Below, in pieces: positions 1 to 10,621 of a stretch of 64,000 nt of DNA. Position 1 is the first letter of the stretch, and each line of letters opens with the position of its first letter. This DNA is from Emiliania huxleyi CCMP1516 (taxonomy: Eukaryota; Haptophyta; Isochrysidales; Noelaerhabdaceae), in contig NW_005201240.1 in NCBI RefSeq assembly GCF_000372725.1, forward strand, positions 154,250-218,249, written 5' to 3'. Position numbers and translations under genes: made by a program. The notes beneath the pieces were generated by a model. That model was not told the DNA's origin and ran no database searches. It saw only the letters and a program-made list of their open reading frames with translations.

Positions 1-2
1 CG

Positions 3-329
3 CCGCTGCCGCCGCACTGGCACGAGGCGCGGGACCCGTCCAGCGGAGCAGTCTACTACTACAACGACCAGTCCAGCGCCACCACTTGGCACCGGCCCGG
101 CCCGCAGGCGCTTGGCCAGGCTGCGGGAGCGCCGTCGAGCAGGCCGTCAAGCGCACGCGCCGGCGGCCGGCGGCCCGGCTCGGCGCGGACCAGGGCGCCA
201 GAGGCGCGGCCGACCACCGCCGACGCTTCGCTCGGGCCCCGCACGCGGGTGGGGGGAGGGAGGCCGCCGCCAGCACCGAGGCCACGGACAGCCATCTCGC
301 CGCGCGAGTACACCTTTGGCCGCGGCTAG
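3..329 (+). CDS. WW-domain protein, C-terminal exon (5' partial)
   Basis: Reading from base 3 the frame is open to TAG at 327-329. The first 32 residues form a WW domain: PLPPHW, a central tyrosine triplet (VYYYND) and the second Trp in TTWHRP. WW domains bind proline-rich ligands, so this is probably an adaptor or RNA-processing protein. The remaining 75 residues are a low-complexity Arg/Pro/Ala tail ending SPREYTFGRG. No in-frame Met is present, so the start and upstream exons lie outside the window. The WW assignment rests on directly visible Trp and aromatic spacing; the full protein identity is unknown. Confidence 0.7.
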   Translation, partial: PLPPHWHEARDPSSGAVYYYNDQSSATTWHRPGPQALGQAAGAPSSRPSSARAGGRRPGSARTRAPEARPTTADASLGPRTRVGGGRPPPAPRPRTAISPREYTFGRG

Positions 330-537
330 CGAGGAGCGCGCCGGCGGGAAGCTGTTTTTTTGTAGTGTACAGGGTTGGCCATCCAGCCCACTACTTCAGG
401 GGTGTAAATCTGTTCTTCGTTGAGAGGGAGGCGCGGGCGCGGGCGCGGGGCGCGGCTCCGATCCAGCTCGCGGCTGCACTGTCGGTGCGCGGAGTGCGGT
501 GCGGCTGTGACCTGACACCGTCAGGGGCGGGGAACCC
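330..537. other. intergenic, no feature seen
   Basis: 3' flank of the WW-protein exon, GC-rich, with a short alternating GC/CG tract near 430-455. No gene, RNA or repeat that I can support. Confidence 0.5.
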
Positions 538-805
538 GCAATTTGAAATGCTCCGGCATCTCAAATTGCCCGATACGATCTCCATTTTAATTGAGATTGC
601 CTCGAGCATCCCAAGATGCATGAAGCAATTCAGGATGCGCGCGCATCCTGAATTGCTTCGCGCATCCTGAATTGCTTCATGCATCTTGGGATGCCTGAGG
701 CAACCAAAGATGTCCACGACATCCCTGATTGAGCCATTACATCCTGAGATGCTGGCCGGAGGGCGCTGCATCTCAGGATGGCTGAATTGGCGTCGCCATC
801 CCTGA
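538..805. repeat. cluster of inverted repeats (hairpins)
   Basis: At least three hairpins stand in series, built from variants of GCATCNNNAATTGC. One is near 539-571 (arms GCAATTTGAAATGC and GCATCTCAAATTGC). A long one at about 607-694 has arms that begin CATCCCAAGATGCATGAAGC and mirror each other around a CGCGCG centre. A third at about 739-780 has arms CATCCTGAGATG and CATCTCAGGATG. Base composition drops sharply relative to the flanks. Possibly a MITE-like or foldback element, or a structured transcript end; no coding potential. Confidence 0.7.
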
Positions 806-930
806 GATGTGGCAAGCATTTTCAAATGGATATTTTAATCTCAGATAAATAAGACAATCCAGAATGCGCGCGATGTGCGACGAGGCCTAATAGTCCGCAG
901 CGCCCCCAATGGTGCGCCGCGTGGAGGGCG

Positions 931-1985
931 AGCTCTCCCTCTCCCTCTCCCTCTCCCTCTCCCTCTTACTCTCCCTCTCACTCTCTCTATTCTCACTCTC
1001 CCTCTTTCTCTCCCTCTTTCTCTCCCTCTCCCTCTCTCTCTTACTCTCCCTCTCCCTCTCCCTCTCCCTCTCCCTCTTCTCCCTCTCCCTCTTCCTCTCC
1101 TCTCCCTCTCCCTCTGCTCTCTCTCTCCTCTCCCTCTCCCTCTCCCTCTCCCTCTCACTATAACTCTCCCTCTCCCTCTCTCCTCTCCCTCTCTCCTCTC
1201 CCTCTACTAGTAACTCTCTCCTCTCCCTCTTACTCCCTCTCCCTCTCCCTCTCCTCTCTCCTCTCTCCCTCTACCTCTTACCCTCTCTCCTCTCACTCTC
1301 CCTCTCCTCTCTCCCTCTTACTCTCCCTCTCCCTCTTACTCTCCCTATCACTCTCCCTCTCCTCTCCCTCTCTCCTCTCCCTCTTACTCTCCCTATCACT
1401 CTCCCTCTCCTCTCCCTCTCTCCTCTCCCTCTTACTCTCTCTACTCTCCCTCTCCCTCTCCCTCTCCCTCCCTCTCCCTCTGCTATCCCTCTCTCCTCTC
1501 CCTCTGACTATCTCTCCTCTCACTCTCACTCTTACTCTCTCTACTCTCCCTCCCTCCCTCTCCCTCTTACTCTACTCTCCGTATCACTCTCTCCTTTCCC
1601 TCTTACTCTTTCTCCTCCCACTCTCTCCTCTCCCTCTCCCTCTCCCTCTCCCTCTCCCTCTCCCTCTCCGCTACTCCCTCTCCTCTCACTCTAACTCTCC
1701 CTCTCCCTCTCCCTCTCCCTCTCCCTCTTCCTCTTACTCTCTCTCCTCTCACCCTCTCTCTCCCTCTCCCTCTTACTCTCCCTCTCACTCTAACTCTCCC
1801 TCTCCCTCTCTCTCTAAGTCTCCCTCTGACTCTCCCTCTGACTCTCCTCTCCATCTCTCCGCTCACTCTCTCCTCTCCCTCTCCCTCTCCCTCTCCCTCT
1901 CCCTCTCCCTCTCCCTCTCCCTCTCCCTCTCTCCCTCTCTCTCTCTCTCTCCCTCTCCCTCTCCCTCTCCCTCTCCCTCTTACTT
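931..1985. repeat. CTCCCT-type homopyrimidine minisatellite
   Basis: About 1.05 kb of almost pure C/T on the plus strand, made of CTCCCT units interspersed with CTCTTACTCTCC and CACTCTCC variants. The complementary strand is homopurine. Long open frames across it (poly-Leu/Ser or Arg/Gly/Glu) are artefacts of the repeat. Mirror-symmetric homopyrimidine tracts of this length can form triplex DNA. Confidence 0.95.
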
Positions 1986-3630
1986 CCAACCGCCAGCACA
2001 CCGCCAGACGGGCCAGCCTCCTCCTCCGCGGCCAGGGGCCTGCGCAGCCGCCCACGCCGTCTGCTGCGCAAGCACAGCCGAGTGGCGTGCGGGGTGTGCA
2101 CGTCTAGATCTCGCACAGCCACGCGGCGGTAGACAATCAGCACGAGGCGTGATCTCCGAACGTCTCGGGCACTTCACTCGGGCCTGCCGAGCCCAACAGC
2201 GCAGCAGCTTCGAGGCCCAGGAGCAGCCTGCTGTGTCGCATGGGTCGCGCGATGCAGCAGTTGTTGGAGCGAAGAAGCCCTGGGTTGCCGACCGCACTCC
2301 AAGTGCCAAGAAGCCGGGGCGGCCCGGGGCAACAAGTTTGAGCTCGTCCGAGCTCCACTCGTCGCGGAGGCCAAGTTTGAGCTCGTCTGAGCTCCGAGCC
2401 AGGAAGCGGGCGACAATGTGAGGCATAGTAGATTTGAGCGGCCCCGAGCTCCGAGCCGTTTGTTGTTTGATGTGTGTGAGTGAGTGAGGTTACCGACTGC
2501 ACTCCAAGTGCTCCAAGTGCCCTCTACAGTCGTAGACGGAGAAATCGGTTTAGCCTCTCGTTTTACAATATGAAATTCAGTCCCGTGCCTAGTGTAAAGA
2601 AAGAAAGAAAACAGACACCCCAAGGGAGGGATGGTGCCTAGTGTCGTCCGAGGGAGTTTCGTTGTAAACTTCTTTGCGGCTCCAGTGGTGTACCTGTGTT
2701 AGTGCCAGTGCGCGCCAGTCCCGTGCCCAGTGTATAAATACAACGGACATCCCAAGCTAGGGCTGGGTTCTGGGGGTGAGCTGGGTCGGCCATCTCCGGG
2801 GCTGCAACTCGCACGGTGGGTCCGCTCCCGGGCGAGCATCCGAGGCCTGCGGTCGTCCCTTCGCTGGGCGCGACCGCCATGGAGTTCCGCTGCACACAGA
2901 TCAGTGCATTTGTCGACTATTGCTCGCTCTCTGTGCAATCGCAACGCCAGAGGCCGTGCTTGGAGAATGGGTCGCGATGCTGCTGCGCCAGTGGATTGAG
3001 CCGCTCCGCAAGCTCCATCGGTGAGCTGCGGTGGCGCGCCGGCCGCTTCATGCATAGCTCTCGGGCGAGCTGCCGCAAACGCGTTTTCCGTCCGCCCGTT
3101 TCATCGAGTTGCCCGAGTGGTAAAATGCAATCGAAGTTGCCCGAATGGTTAACTTTGGCATTTGGTAAAAGTTGCCCGAGTGGTCAGGGGGGGGAAAACC
3201 AAAGCGGAAAGGTGGCCCCAAGAGCTAAAGGTCAACATCCCCTCCGGCTACGACAATGCGAACCTGATCTGGTCCTCACGGGGTTGACCCGTCTCCTCCA
3301 GATCGAGACGGACTTCATGGACGGCCGAGCAATATTTCTTCCTTACTATTATTAACTAATGCTTTTTGCACGGCTGAGCCCCCCCCCCCCCCCCCAAATG
3401 CCCCATCTCTCCTTCCTACGTGGCTAGTAGAGGTGTCCGTTTTATTTATTTATATATAATTTATATATTCGCTCGCTCAATGGACACCAATGCCGCGCCC
3501 CGCGGCAACTCATGGTAGAGTTGGACACACATGAGTCATGTCAAAATTTAAGAGGATGGTACCCTGCGCCAGTGCGGTACTCCGCCTGCGCACACTCCCC
3601 GGTTTGTGCATGCACATCATGTGTGAGCGC
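1986..3630. other. intergenic with short dispersed repeats
   Basis: No gene recognised. It holds an internal repeat (a CCGACNGCACTCCAAGTGC core at about 2288 and 2492), an A-rich AAAGAAAGAAAAC motif at about 2597-2630, three copies of GTTGCCCGAGTGGT between 3108 and 3185, a C14 run at about 3380 and a TTTATTTATTTATA stretch at 3440-3465. The frames open here have biased repetitive composition and no recognisable domain. Confidence 0.5.
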
Positions 3631-5981
3631 CTACAATGAGGGCGCTGCGAGCAGGGCGACGAGGTCCTGGCTGAGCGCCACGACGCAATCCGAGAAGGTG
3701 AACCGCTTGTGGTCGTGCGGATCGGTCGCGAGCAGAAGCTCCTCCACCGCGCCCTCGCTCTTGGCCGGCGCGATCGCGCGGACCAGCATGCGGAACCTAT
3801 GTCGAACACATTCATGTTTGGACGCACGGCATCGCCTCCCGCGCATGGCTTCGTCGCATCGCGTGAAGCAGACAGCCGAGAGACGACGGGTGTCTCAGCG
3901 AACGCTAGTTGGAGTGTGGGGGCGTGTCCCCGCATCTGGTTCGCGGTACGCATCCTCGTCGAGCACTCCGCGGCCTACAGGAAGGTTCCGGGAAGGCTCC
4001 GAGAAGGAGACAGGAGAGAGGGCTCGCCGACACTCTCTTCTGCCGGCGGTGTCGAGGGAGCGGAAGAGGACGACAAAGTGCTCCAGGAACTGGCGGTGGC
4101 CGTCGAGCTGAAAGTCGAGCAGCACCTGCGAGAAGCTTCCGAGAAAGTTCCGAGACGGCTCCGAGACGGCTCCGAGAAGGGGTGTCCAGGAAGACGAGAG
4201 CTGAGAGGGGAGGGACACCTGCAGCAGCGCCTTGTACGGCAGGGGCCTGCCGGCCCGCCTGTTTGCAAGGTCCCGAGCAGGTTCACTCCGCAGCGGTGCC
4301 GCGTTCTGCCCCGGCCCGCTCGCTCGCCTCGCAGCCGCCCCGCCGTCGCTCTCCCGCCGAGAGCGAGGCGCGCTGCGGCGGGGTCGCGCTCCCCCCCCCG
4401 CTGCCCCTCCTCCTCCCCCGCGGGGCGGTGAGTCTGCGGCGAGGGAGGCCGCCTGACACAGACACGCACCGCTCAAGAGAAGAGCTTCCGCGCTCGGCGC
4501 GTAGCGAAGTGCGGACTCCTTCTGCGCTAGCCTCGAGAGGAGGAGGGCCGCGTCCTCGGGCGCGTACCTGAGGGGCCGGGGACGTGTCGTGGACATGTCC
4601 TGCCACGTGTCGGTGCCGAGTCCGTTGGCGCGTGCATGTACAGCACAACGTCCCTCCACTCCTCCTCCTGCACCACGCCGCGCGTCTTTGCGAGGACTGA
4701 GCTCGCAACCTGCGGAGGCCGCGAGACAGGCGAGGGCGTGAGCAGGGACTGCCGCGCCGTTGCGAGCACCGCGCTCCCCACCTGTGCGTCCGACTTGTGC
4801 GGGTGCCTCCCCTTGAGGTGCGCCGTCAGCAGCGCGCGCACCGTCTCTTTGAGCTGCCGCTGCACGAGGCGGAAGGGCTCGTCTACCTGAGAGCCGAGAG
4901 AGAGAGAGCCGAGGTCGAGCCGAGATACGGACGCCGCACGGAGGCGGAAGGGAGGCGGAAGGGGGGCGTCGTCTTCCTCGTTGCGCAGGATGGCGCCGAA
5001 GGTGGCGACGTCGTTGTCCTCAGCAGAGAAGCGGCGCACCGCGTCCAGACAGGCGTCCACGTCGCGTGTGATGAGCTGCTTGAGGCCGTACTTCGTGTTG
5101 AGGTACGAGTACAGGTGCTGCTCCACCGTCTCGCGCAGCAGCTTGGCGTCCTGCGCACACCGCTCGTCGTGCCGCGCCTTGGAGGCGTAGAGCTCGTCGA
5201 TGAACTCACGCGCCGCCTATTCACAGCAGGAGGTGTGAAGAGACGCTGTTCACAGCTCGTCGATGAACTCGCGCGCCGCCTTGAGCGTCAGCGCCCGCCC
5301 CCCCCCCGCCGCCTCCCCCTCCGCCCGTGCCGCCTCGCCAGCCTCCGCCGAAGACGCCGACGCCGCCGCCGACAGAGACGACGCGAGACCGGCGGGCGGG
5401 TGCCGTTGCGGCAGCAGCGCGGTGGCGGCCGCCGCCTCCGCCGCCGCCACCTGCGCCCGGCGCCGCTCGCGCACGAGCGCGTCCGCCGCCAGCTGGGAGG
5501 CGCGCACCGCCTTGGTCCGCTCCTCCTCTGCAGCTTGCACTCTCCGCCCGAGCTCACCGGAGGCGTCGGACAGCGCCGCCGCCTCCGCCTCGGCGCGGCG
5601 TGCGCGCGCGCGCGCCTCGTCGATCGACTGCTCGCCCTCCCGCACCGCCTCTCCGACCAGCGCCGCCATCTCCTGCACGAGCCGGTCGTGCCACCCTCCC
5701 AGCTCCTGCAGCAGCGACGGCAGGCCCTTCGCCTCCTCGCCGGCCGCACCCGCCACCGCGGAGAGCTCGCCGATGCACTGCTGGTGCAGAGCGTGCCGCG
5801 CCATGAGCGTGTCGACCTGCCGAATCAGGCGGGGCTGCGGCTGTCCCTTCTTGGCCAGCGGCTCAAAGGGCTGAAGCTCCTCGAGCGCCCGGATGGTGGC
5901 ACACGCGCTCTCGGTTGGCGAGGCTGAGGTCGCCGCTGCCGTGCCACCGCTGCCTTCGGAGAACTCGAGAAAGGGATCCAT
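3631..5981 (-). CDS. coiled-coil protein with EF-hand-like C-terminus
   Basis: ATG at 5981 opens MDPFLEFSEG, followed by a long Ala/Glu/Arg-rich probable coiled coil. A conserved-looking globular part follows (KYGLKQLITRDVDACLDAVR, EDNDVATFGAILRNE, FRLVQRQLKETVRALL, EEEWRDVVLYM). The tail resembles a helix-loop-helix calcium fold (FVVLFRSLD, GVLDEDAYRE, ITFSDCVVALSQDL-like) and ends at TAG 3631. Three introns are clear: 5217-5279 (GC-AG; first 26 bases match the next exon 25/26), about 4891-4980 (GA-AG) and 4710-4781 (GT-AG, 17/24). More lie between 4600 and 3850, one holding CCGAGA repeats at 4131-4185. The layout suggests a flagellar or cytoskeletal protein, which is inference. I cannot name the family. 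Confidence 0.6.
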
Positions 5982-5989
5982 CGACTTCG

Positions 5990-8346
5990 ACCTCAAGCCC
6001 GACTGCTGTCAGGGAGACTCGTGTCGGATCTGCGACGCGACGCGAGGTCGACTTCGGAGCTGGCGGTTCGGAGCCGGTGGCTTCTCTATGTCGCTGTTCC
6101 AGTAAACCAAGGGGCCAAAATCCTGCTCGTGGGGACCCTCGCGAGTCAGCCCTCGGTCAGGTACTGCCAAAGGCGGCCACAAGCAGCACCATCGCTACCA
6201 GCGCCACCGTGCCGGCGCTGGTGAGCTCTGCGGCCCGTGTAGCGGCCCCTTAGCCCGTCGCCCGGGCACATGGCGCCCTCACACCGCTCCTCGCCCCCGT
6301 CTCGCAGGCCAAAATCGTCGACATCGCGTCGGCACTCTCTACGGCGCGCCTGGGCTCGCAGAGGGCGGCCTGGGCGGTGCAGGGTGGCTGGGCTGCCCCC
6401 CTCGCGCGGTGTGCCAAGCCTCGGGGGTCGGGGATACCATCTAGGGTCGCCGAGGGGGCGGGTCGGACGCCCGATCCGGCTGCTGGCCGGAGGACGTCGC
6501 CGGTTCCGCGATTTTGGGCGCCCCAGTCGCCTCCAGCCGGGCCGAGCGGCGCCAGCTGGTAGCTGGGGCCGCAGGGCGGTCGGGCCGACACCGTATGCTA
6601 GTCGGAGTGGATTGTCTAGGGGTGTAAAGGTCGGTAGAGTGTCCGTTTGTGGCCTCCGGACGGGCTCTGGTCGGGAGCCCGCCGGGCCGGCTGAGGCTGT
6701 GTGTCCGTCCACTGTGGACCCAGTGATGGCCTAGGAGCCCTGCACGGACGGTGTTTATGCTATATAACACCTGCGGACCGGAAGGTACCGCCGTGGCGCC
6801 GCGAGGGGCCGTCTAAGCGCCAGCGTGACCCTTCCCGGGCCCCCTTGGGTGGGCTCCGGTGCACCCGGGAAGGATACCATGCGCGGATCGACGCCCGAGA
6901 GATCCTGCCCCGAACGCGACGTGACACCACGCTCTGGATACACGCGTGGCGCGTACCATCCAACGAATTCTCAGGGCGCTGATACTCCGCCGAAGGTTTC
7001 GTAACGTGGCGCGGCTAAACCTTCGCCGGTTTTCCGTGAGAGAGCCAGAGCGGACCAGGCAGACAGAGAACACGCAGCCAACCGCAACGGCTTAAAACTG
7101 CATTTCCGGGCCAAGGCGTATTCCCAAACGACCGCAATCTCCTTACCTGGGAGACTGCTATGATGAACTTAGGTTACTTTAACCCAGAGTTGTAACTGTA
7201 GTATCACGCGACCGTTATACACACGGCGCCCCCCTCGCCCCCTGAGATTCGATTGAGATGCAGATGTCGACAGATGAGCTCGCCAGCTCGCGCGTGTGTT
7301 TCGTCGGTCGGCCGTCCTCTTTACACATCTCATTGAGATTGTTATCTAAATTCCATGTTCACAGCAATTATCGCCCCCTTTTCCCTCGCCGCGTAACTAG
7401 CGCCCCTTTTGAAAACTTTTGTTTCTTTAAACCCTTTTTTTCACCACCTGAGATCCCAAATCCCCATCCCTGCAATTATGACCCCATCACCCCAACTGCC
7501 CTGCCCTGCCCTGCCGTACTGTACTACCTGCCCGCCCGCATACTGCCGCACAACTGCCCTGCCCGATCCCCTACCTTCCACGGGTGTGAAACCCACACTG
7601 ACCACCCCTGCCCAAACCACACTGCCGAGGTGTGAATAACTGCCGCTCGCGAGGTCTCGGAGAAACTTATGAGCCGCGTATTATGGTGACAGCTGACGGC
7701 GGGATTTCCACTGGTTGGTGTTTCGTCCTCCTCGGAGTCGTCATCCCCGGCTTCCTTCCGCTCGGCTCTACGTTCAGTACGTTCGGCGTGGCTCACCCTC
7801 CATGCCGTGAACAGGCGCTTTATCCATCCTATGTTCTTCTCCCGCTCCTCTGCCCTTGCCTTGCTTGGTCTTGTCGTTGTTTCGCACCCATGTCTGTATG
7901 GCAATCGAAGCTGCCTTCCCTACTACCTGCAGTTCGCTGGTCACTTCCCCGGCGTGAGCGAAAAAGAAAGAAAGAAAGAAAACGGACAACCCAAGGGAGG
8001 GACAAGACACACACACCTCGCAGAGATTTCTTCATCCGAGGGAAAAAGAAAAAGCACTGCGCCGCGTGCCTCAGGTCCGCCTCCACAGACAGCTCTCACT
8101 CCTCTTGCCGCACGCCGGGGCCAAGGGGGCGCCGCAGACGAACAGCGCGCGGCCCCCTCGCCTCGCCGCGTGTCTCCGCTCGACCCTCCACCGCTCGCTC
8201 CCTCTCGATCGCGCGGCGTGTCTTGCCGTCGCGAGCGTCAGCCCGCGGGATGCCGCGAGCGAGGGCGCTGGGGGTGCCACTCTCGCCGAGTCGACACTCG
8301 TCCGACCTGTGCCCCGTCCCCCGCCCGCCCCGCGCGCAGTCCAGCC
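5990..8346. other. long intergenic region upstream of eL43
   Basis: No convincing gene. It holds a GC-rich stretch (6000-7100) without recognised RNA genes, a less GC-rich stretch with CCCTGCCCTGCC repeats at 7495-7565, and a dispersed A-rich motif at 7961-8001. The last 300 bases before 8347 are pyrimidine-rich and Arg/Pro-coding in all frames; they presumably hold the eL43 promoter and 5' UTR. Confidence 0.4.
7961..8001 (+). repeat. dispersed AAAGAAAGAAAAC / CCCAAGGGAGGGA motif
   Basis: The segment AAAGAAAGAAAGAAAAC, then GGACAACCCAAGGGAGGGA, recurs almost identically at 2597-2630 and, inverted, at 12910-12955. A diverged copy lies near 56020-56150. It is a dispersed repeat of about 35-40 bp, perhaps the tail of a non-autonomous element. 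Confidence 0.7.
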
Positions 8347-8796
8347 ATGGTGAACAAGAGGACCAAGAAGGCTGGCATCACCGGCAAGTACGGTGTGCGG
8401 TATGGCGCCTCGCTGAGGAAGACTGTCAAAAAGATGGAGATCTCGCAGCACGCGACGTACACGTGCGTCTTCTGTGGCAAGGACTCGATCAAGCGCGTGG
8501 CGACCGGCATCTGGCACTGCAAGGCCTGCAAGAAGACTGTTGCGGGCGGCGCGTACACGCTCAACACTGCACAGGTGCACGTCCCGTTCCCCCCCCCCCC
8601 CCCCCTCCCTCCTGCGCGACGCCGCAACCTCTCTGCGCTTGCTCGGAAACCCCCCGACCCCCCCCTCCCCCCTCTCTCCCGCCTGCCTGCTCCGCTCGCC
8701 CACTCACCCTCACCCCTGGCCGCCCCGGCCGCCCCGCCACAGGCTGCGCAGGTGCGATCGACGATCCGCCGCCTGCGGGAAGGCACCGAGGTTTAG
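8347..8796 (+). CDS. RPL37A: 60S ribosomal protein L37a (eL43)
   Basis: ATG at 8347 starts [20 protein letters not shown], followed by the zinc ribbon (CVFCG and CKACKK, about residues 40-62) and the end [12 protein letters not shown]. eL43 is a small zinc-binding protein of the large subunit near the E site. One intron: exon 1 ends at 8574 (NTAQ, donor CAG|GTGCAC) and exon 2 starts at 8743 after CCACAG, stop at 8794-8796. This gives the family's usual length. A second acceptor nine bases downstream (GCGCAG|GTGCGATCG) would make the exon start mimic the donor GTGCACGTC. The intron has a 15-base C run and is C-rich throughout. Confidence 0.95.
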   Translation: MVNKRTKKAGITGKYGVRYGASLRKTVKKMEISQHATYTCVFCGKDSIKRVATGIWHCKACKKTVAGGAYTLNTAQVHVPFPPPPPLPPARRRNLSALARKPPDPPLPPLSRLPAPLAHSPSPLAAPAAPPQAAQVRSTIRRLREGTEV

Positions 8797-9110
8797 AGGG
8801 CGTGCGCGTAAAGAGTCATGTGCGTCGGGGGAGGGTGTTGGGCGGCTGACGGTGGGGCGCGCTCGCGCTGGTGAGGGCGATTCCGATTGCAATGCACACA
8901 GAGCGTGCTCTCGCTTGTGGACAGAGTCCACCCGGCCAGTTAGCATCAGCAGCCTCTTCATGAATAGCTCTGAAGAGCTCTCTAATGAAAACAAGAAAGG
9001 ATAGCGACCTCTGAACACGTCCTCCGCCCCCGCACCTCCGCCACCCCGCACACCCGTGGGCCGTGGCCGCGTGCACCCGAGCATAGCCGTGTTGCGTGTA
9101 GGGGCTGTAG
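8797..9110. other. eL43 3' flank, nothing further seen
   Basis: About 300 bases between the convergent eL43 and methyltransferase genes. No recognised gene or RNA. Confidence 0.4.
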
Positions 9111-9119
9111 CGGCTCGCC

Positions 9120-10250
9120 TCGCATCTCAGACATCACCCTGGATCACGCCGCACTCCTCAAGGGCCATGCCACCCCGCCGTAGCTCTCTCGAGCGCCGCG
9201 GGCACCACCTCGAAGTCCATCTCCGGCCGCCGCACACGCACATGAGGAGCGCGACGCCGCCGGGCGCGACGTGCTTTGCGACAGTTACAGTTGCCCAGAG
9301 GGCCGGCAAGCAGCTCCCCAGAGCAGCTCCCCGGCTAGGCGAGGTCTGAGCCGATCAGGACAAGGGTAGGGGAGGGCCACGGGGCCAGGGGTCAGGGCTA
9401 GGGCCAGGGCCAGGGGTAGGGCTAGGGGTAGGGGTAGGGGTAGGGGAAGGGGTAGGGGTAGGGGCATTCCGCGCGTCAGGTATCGCGGCTGTATCTCGGC
9501 TGTATCTCGGCTGGCATCTCGGTGGCACCTCCGCGCGGGCTCAAAGTCTGCCGACAGGCATTCGTCCCAGTCTAGCGATGCCATCCTCGCGGGCACGCCT
9601 GACAGCGGCCTGAGGAAGGCGAAGCTGTACGAGTACTGACTAGCACTCCTCTCACAGCGCCGCACTCTCGGACACGCCGTTCCGGCGCGCGTTGGCGGCG
9701 AGGCACGGCCCAGACTTGAGGAGCGCTCCTCATCGCCGCAGAGGTCGGAGAGAGTGACGTGCGCCGCGCCTAATCTCGCGTGATCGGGAGATCTCGTGAC
9801 GGTCTCGGGAGATCTCGGCAGGCGGGGCCGCGCGCCGGCAAGCGCGGCGCTGATGCCTCCCACCCCGACGCCGCTACCGAGCTCGAGCACAGCTTTCCGA
9901 GTGTCGTTGCAGCCATGAGCTGAGGCCGACGCCGGCGTCCCACACCCGTGCGCCGACGCCGCACGCGGCGTCCGCTTCCTTCACCCGCTTCACCCTCAAG
10001 CCGGCTCCACAGCTTCCCGCTCCGGGGCCTCTCGCACTCGGGAGCAGAAATCTCCTTGTCCCGCCTCCCAGCCGCCCGCACGCCGCCGGGCCGCACACGG
10101 GTGCGCTCGGTGTCCGGCGCCTCAAACTCGACCAGCGGCGGCGGAGGCGTCGCCCGCCCGCAGGCTGCTCAGATACTCTATCACGAGACGGTCCTCATCC
10201 ACCGCGACCACGCCACGCTGCCGGAGGAGCCAAAAGTTGGTCGGCGTGCC
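9120..10250 (-). pseudogene. METTL21-type lysine methyltransferase, frameshifted
   Basis: Minus-strand pieces in order: NFWLLRQRGVVAVDEDRLVI, then GARVWDAGVGLSSWLQRH, the SAM-binding motif KAVLELGSGVGVGGISAALA, AAHVTLSDL, CLAANARRNGVSESAAL, MASLDWDECLS and VAPGGVALLM. These are the hallmarks of class I seven-beta-strand lysine methyltransferases of the METTL21/22 kind (E/DxGxGxG motif, then an acidic motif, then LDW). Between SSWLQRH and KAVLELG (about 9905) the frame changes with no room for an intron, so either one base is wrong or the gene is broken. One intron is clear: 9770-9835 (66 bp, GC-AG), whose body contains CCGAGATCTCC repeats. Other exon ends are uncertain. Confidence 0.6.
9360..9470. 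repeat. GGGGTA / GGGGCCA G-rich microsatellite
   Basis: Repeated GGGGTAGGGGTAGGGG with GGGCCA and GGGCTA variants. It can form G-quadruplexes and resembles degenerate telomeric repeats, but it is internal and lies inside the methyltransferase gene span, probably in an intron. Confidence 0.8.
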
Positions 10251-10621
10251 GATCGTTCCGAGCGGCGGCTGGGTGCGCGAGCGTCGGAAGACAGGCGCGG
10301 GAGAGGAGCAGCATCCCGAGTAGCAGTCGCAGCGGCAGCAGAAAAAGAAGGGCGAGCCTGCGTAACGAGTGGAACTCGTCGCGCGGCATGCCGGCCAGGG
10401 CCTGGGTATGCGGTGCAAAGAATTTTTTGTGACTCTTTTCTCCCAGTAAGCTAAAAGTCGTACATTTCGAGAGAGAACGTACATTTCAGAGATTTGTTGT
10501 ACAGTCTGTTGCGGGCATTGAGAAACCTTACCATTAAGAAACTCTACCAAGCGATTTCCGCAAAAATCTAAGAAACCACGGCGCGCGCGCCGAAGGCGCG
10601 GTCTCGGAACCGTACCCGTAC

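Noticed and set aside
909-2055. Leu/Ser-rich and Arg/Gly/Glu-rich ORFs
   Set aside because: Artefacts of the homopyrimidine satellite; open in several frames on both strands.
6500-7230. rRNA fragment
   Set aside because: GC-rich, structured-looking sequence, but none of the conserved rRNA core segments could be recognised.
9360-9470. Interstitial telomere
   Set aside because: The GGGGTA-type repeat is degenerate and sits inside a gene span; no perfect TTAGGG-type array.
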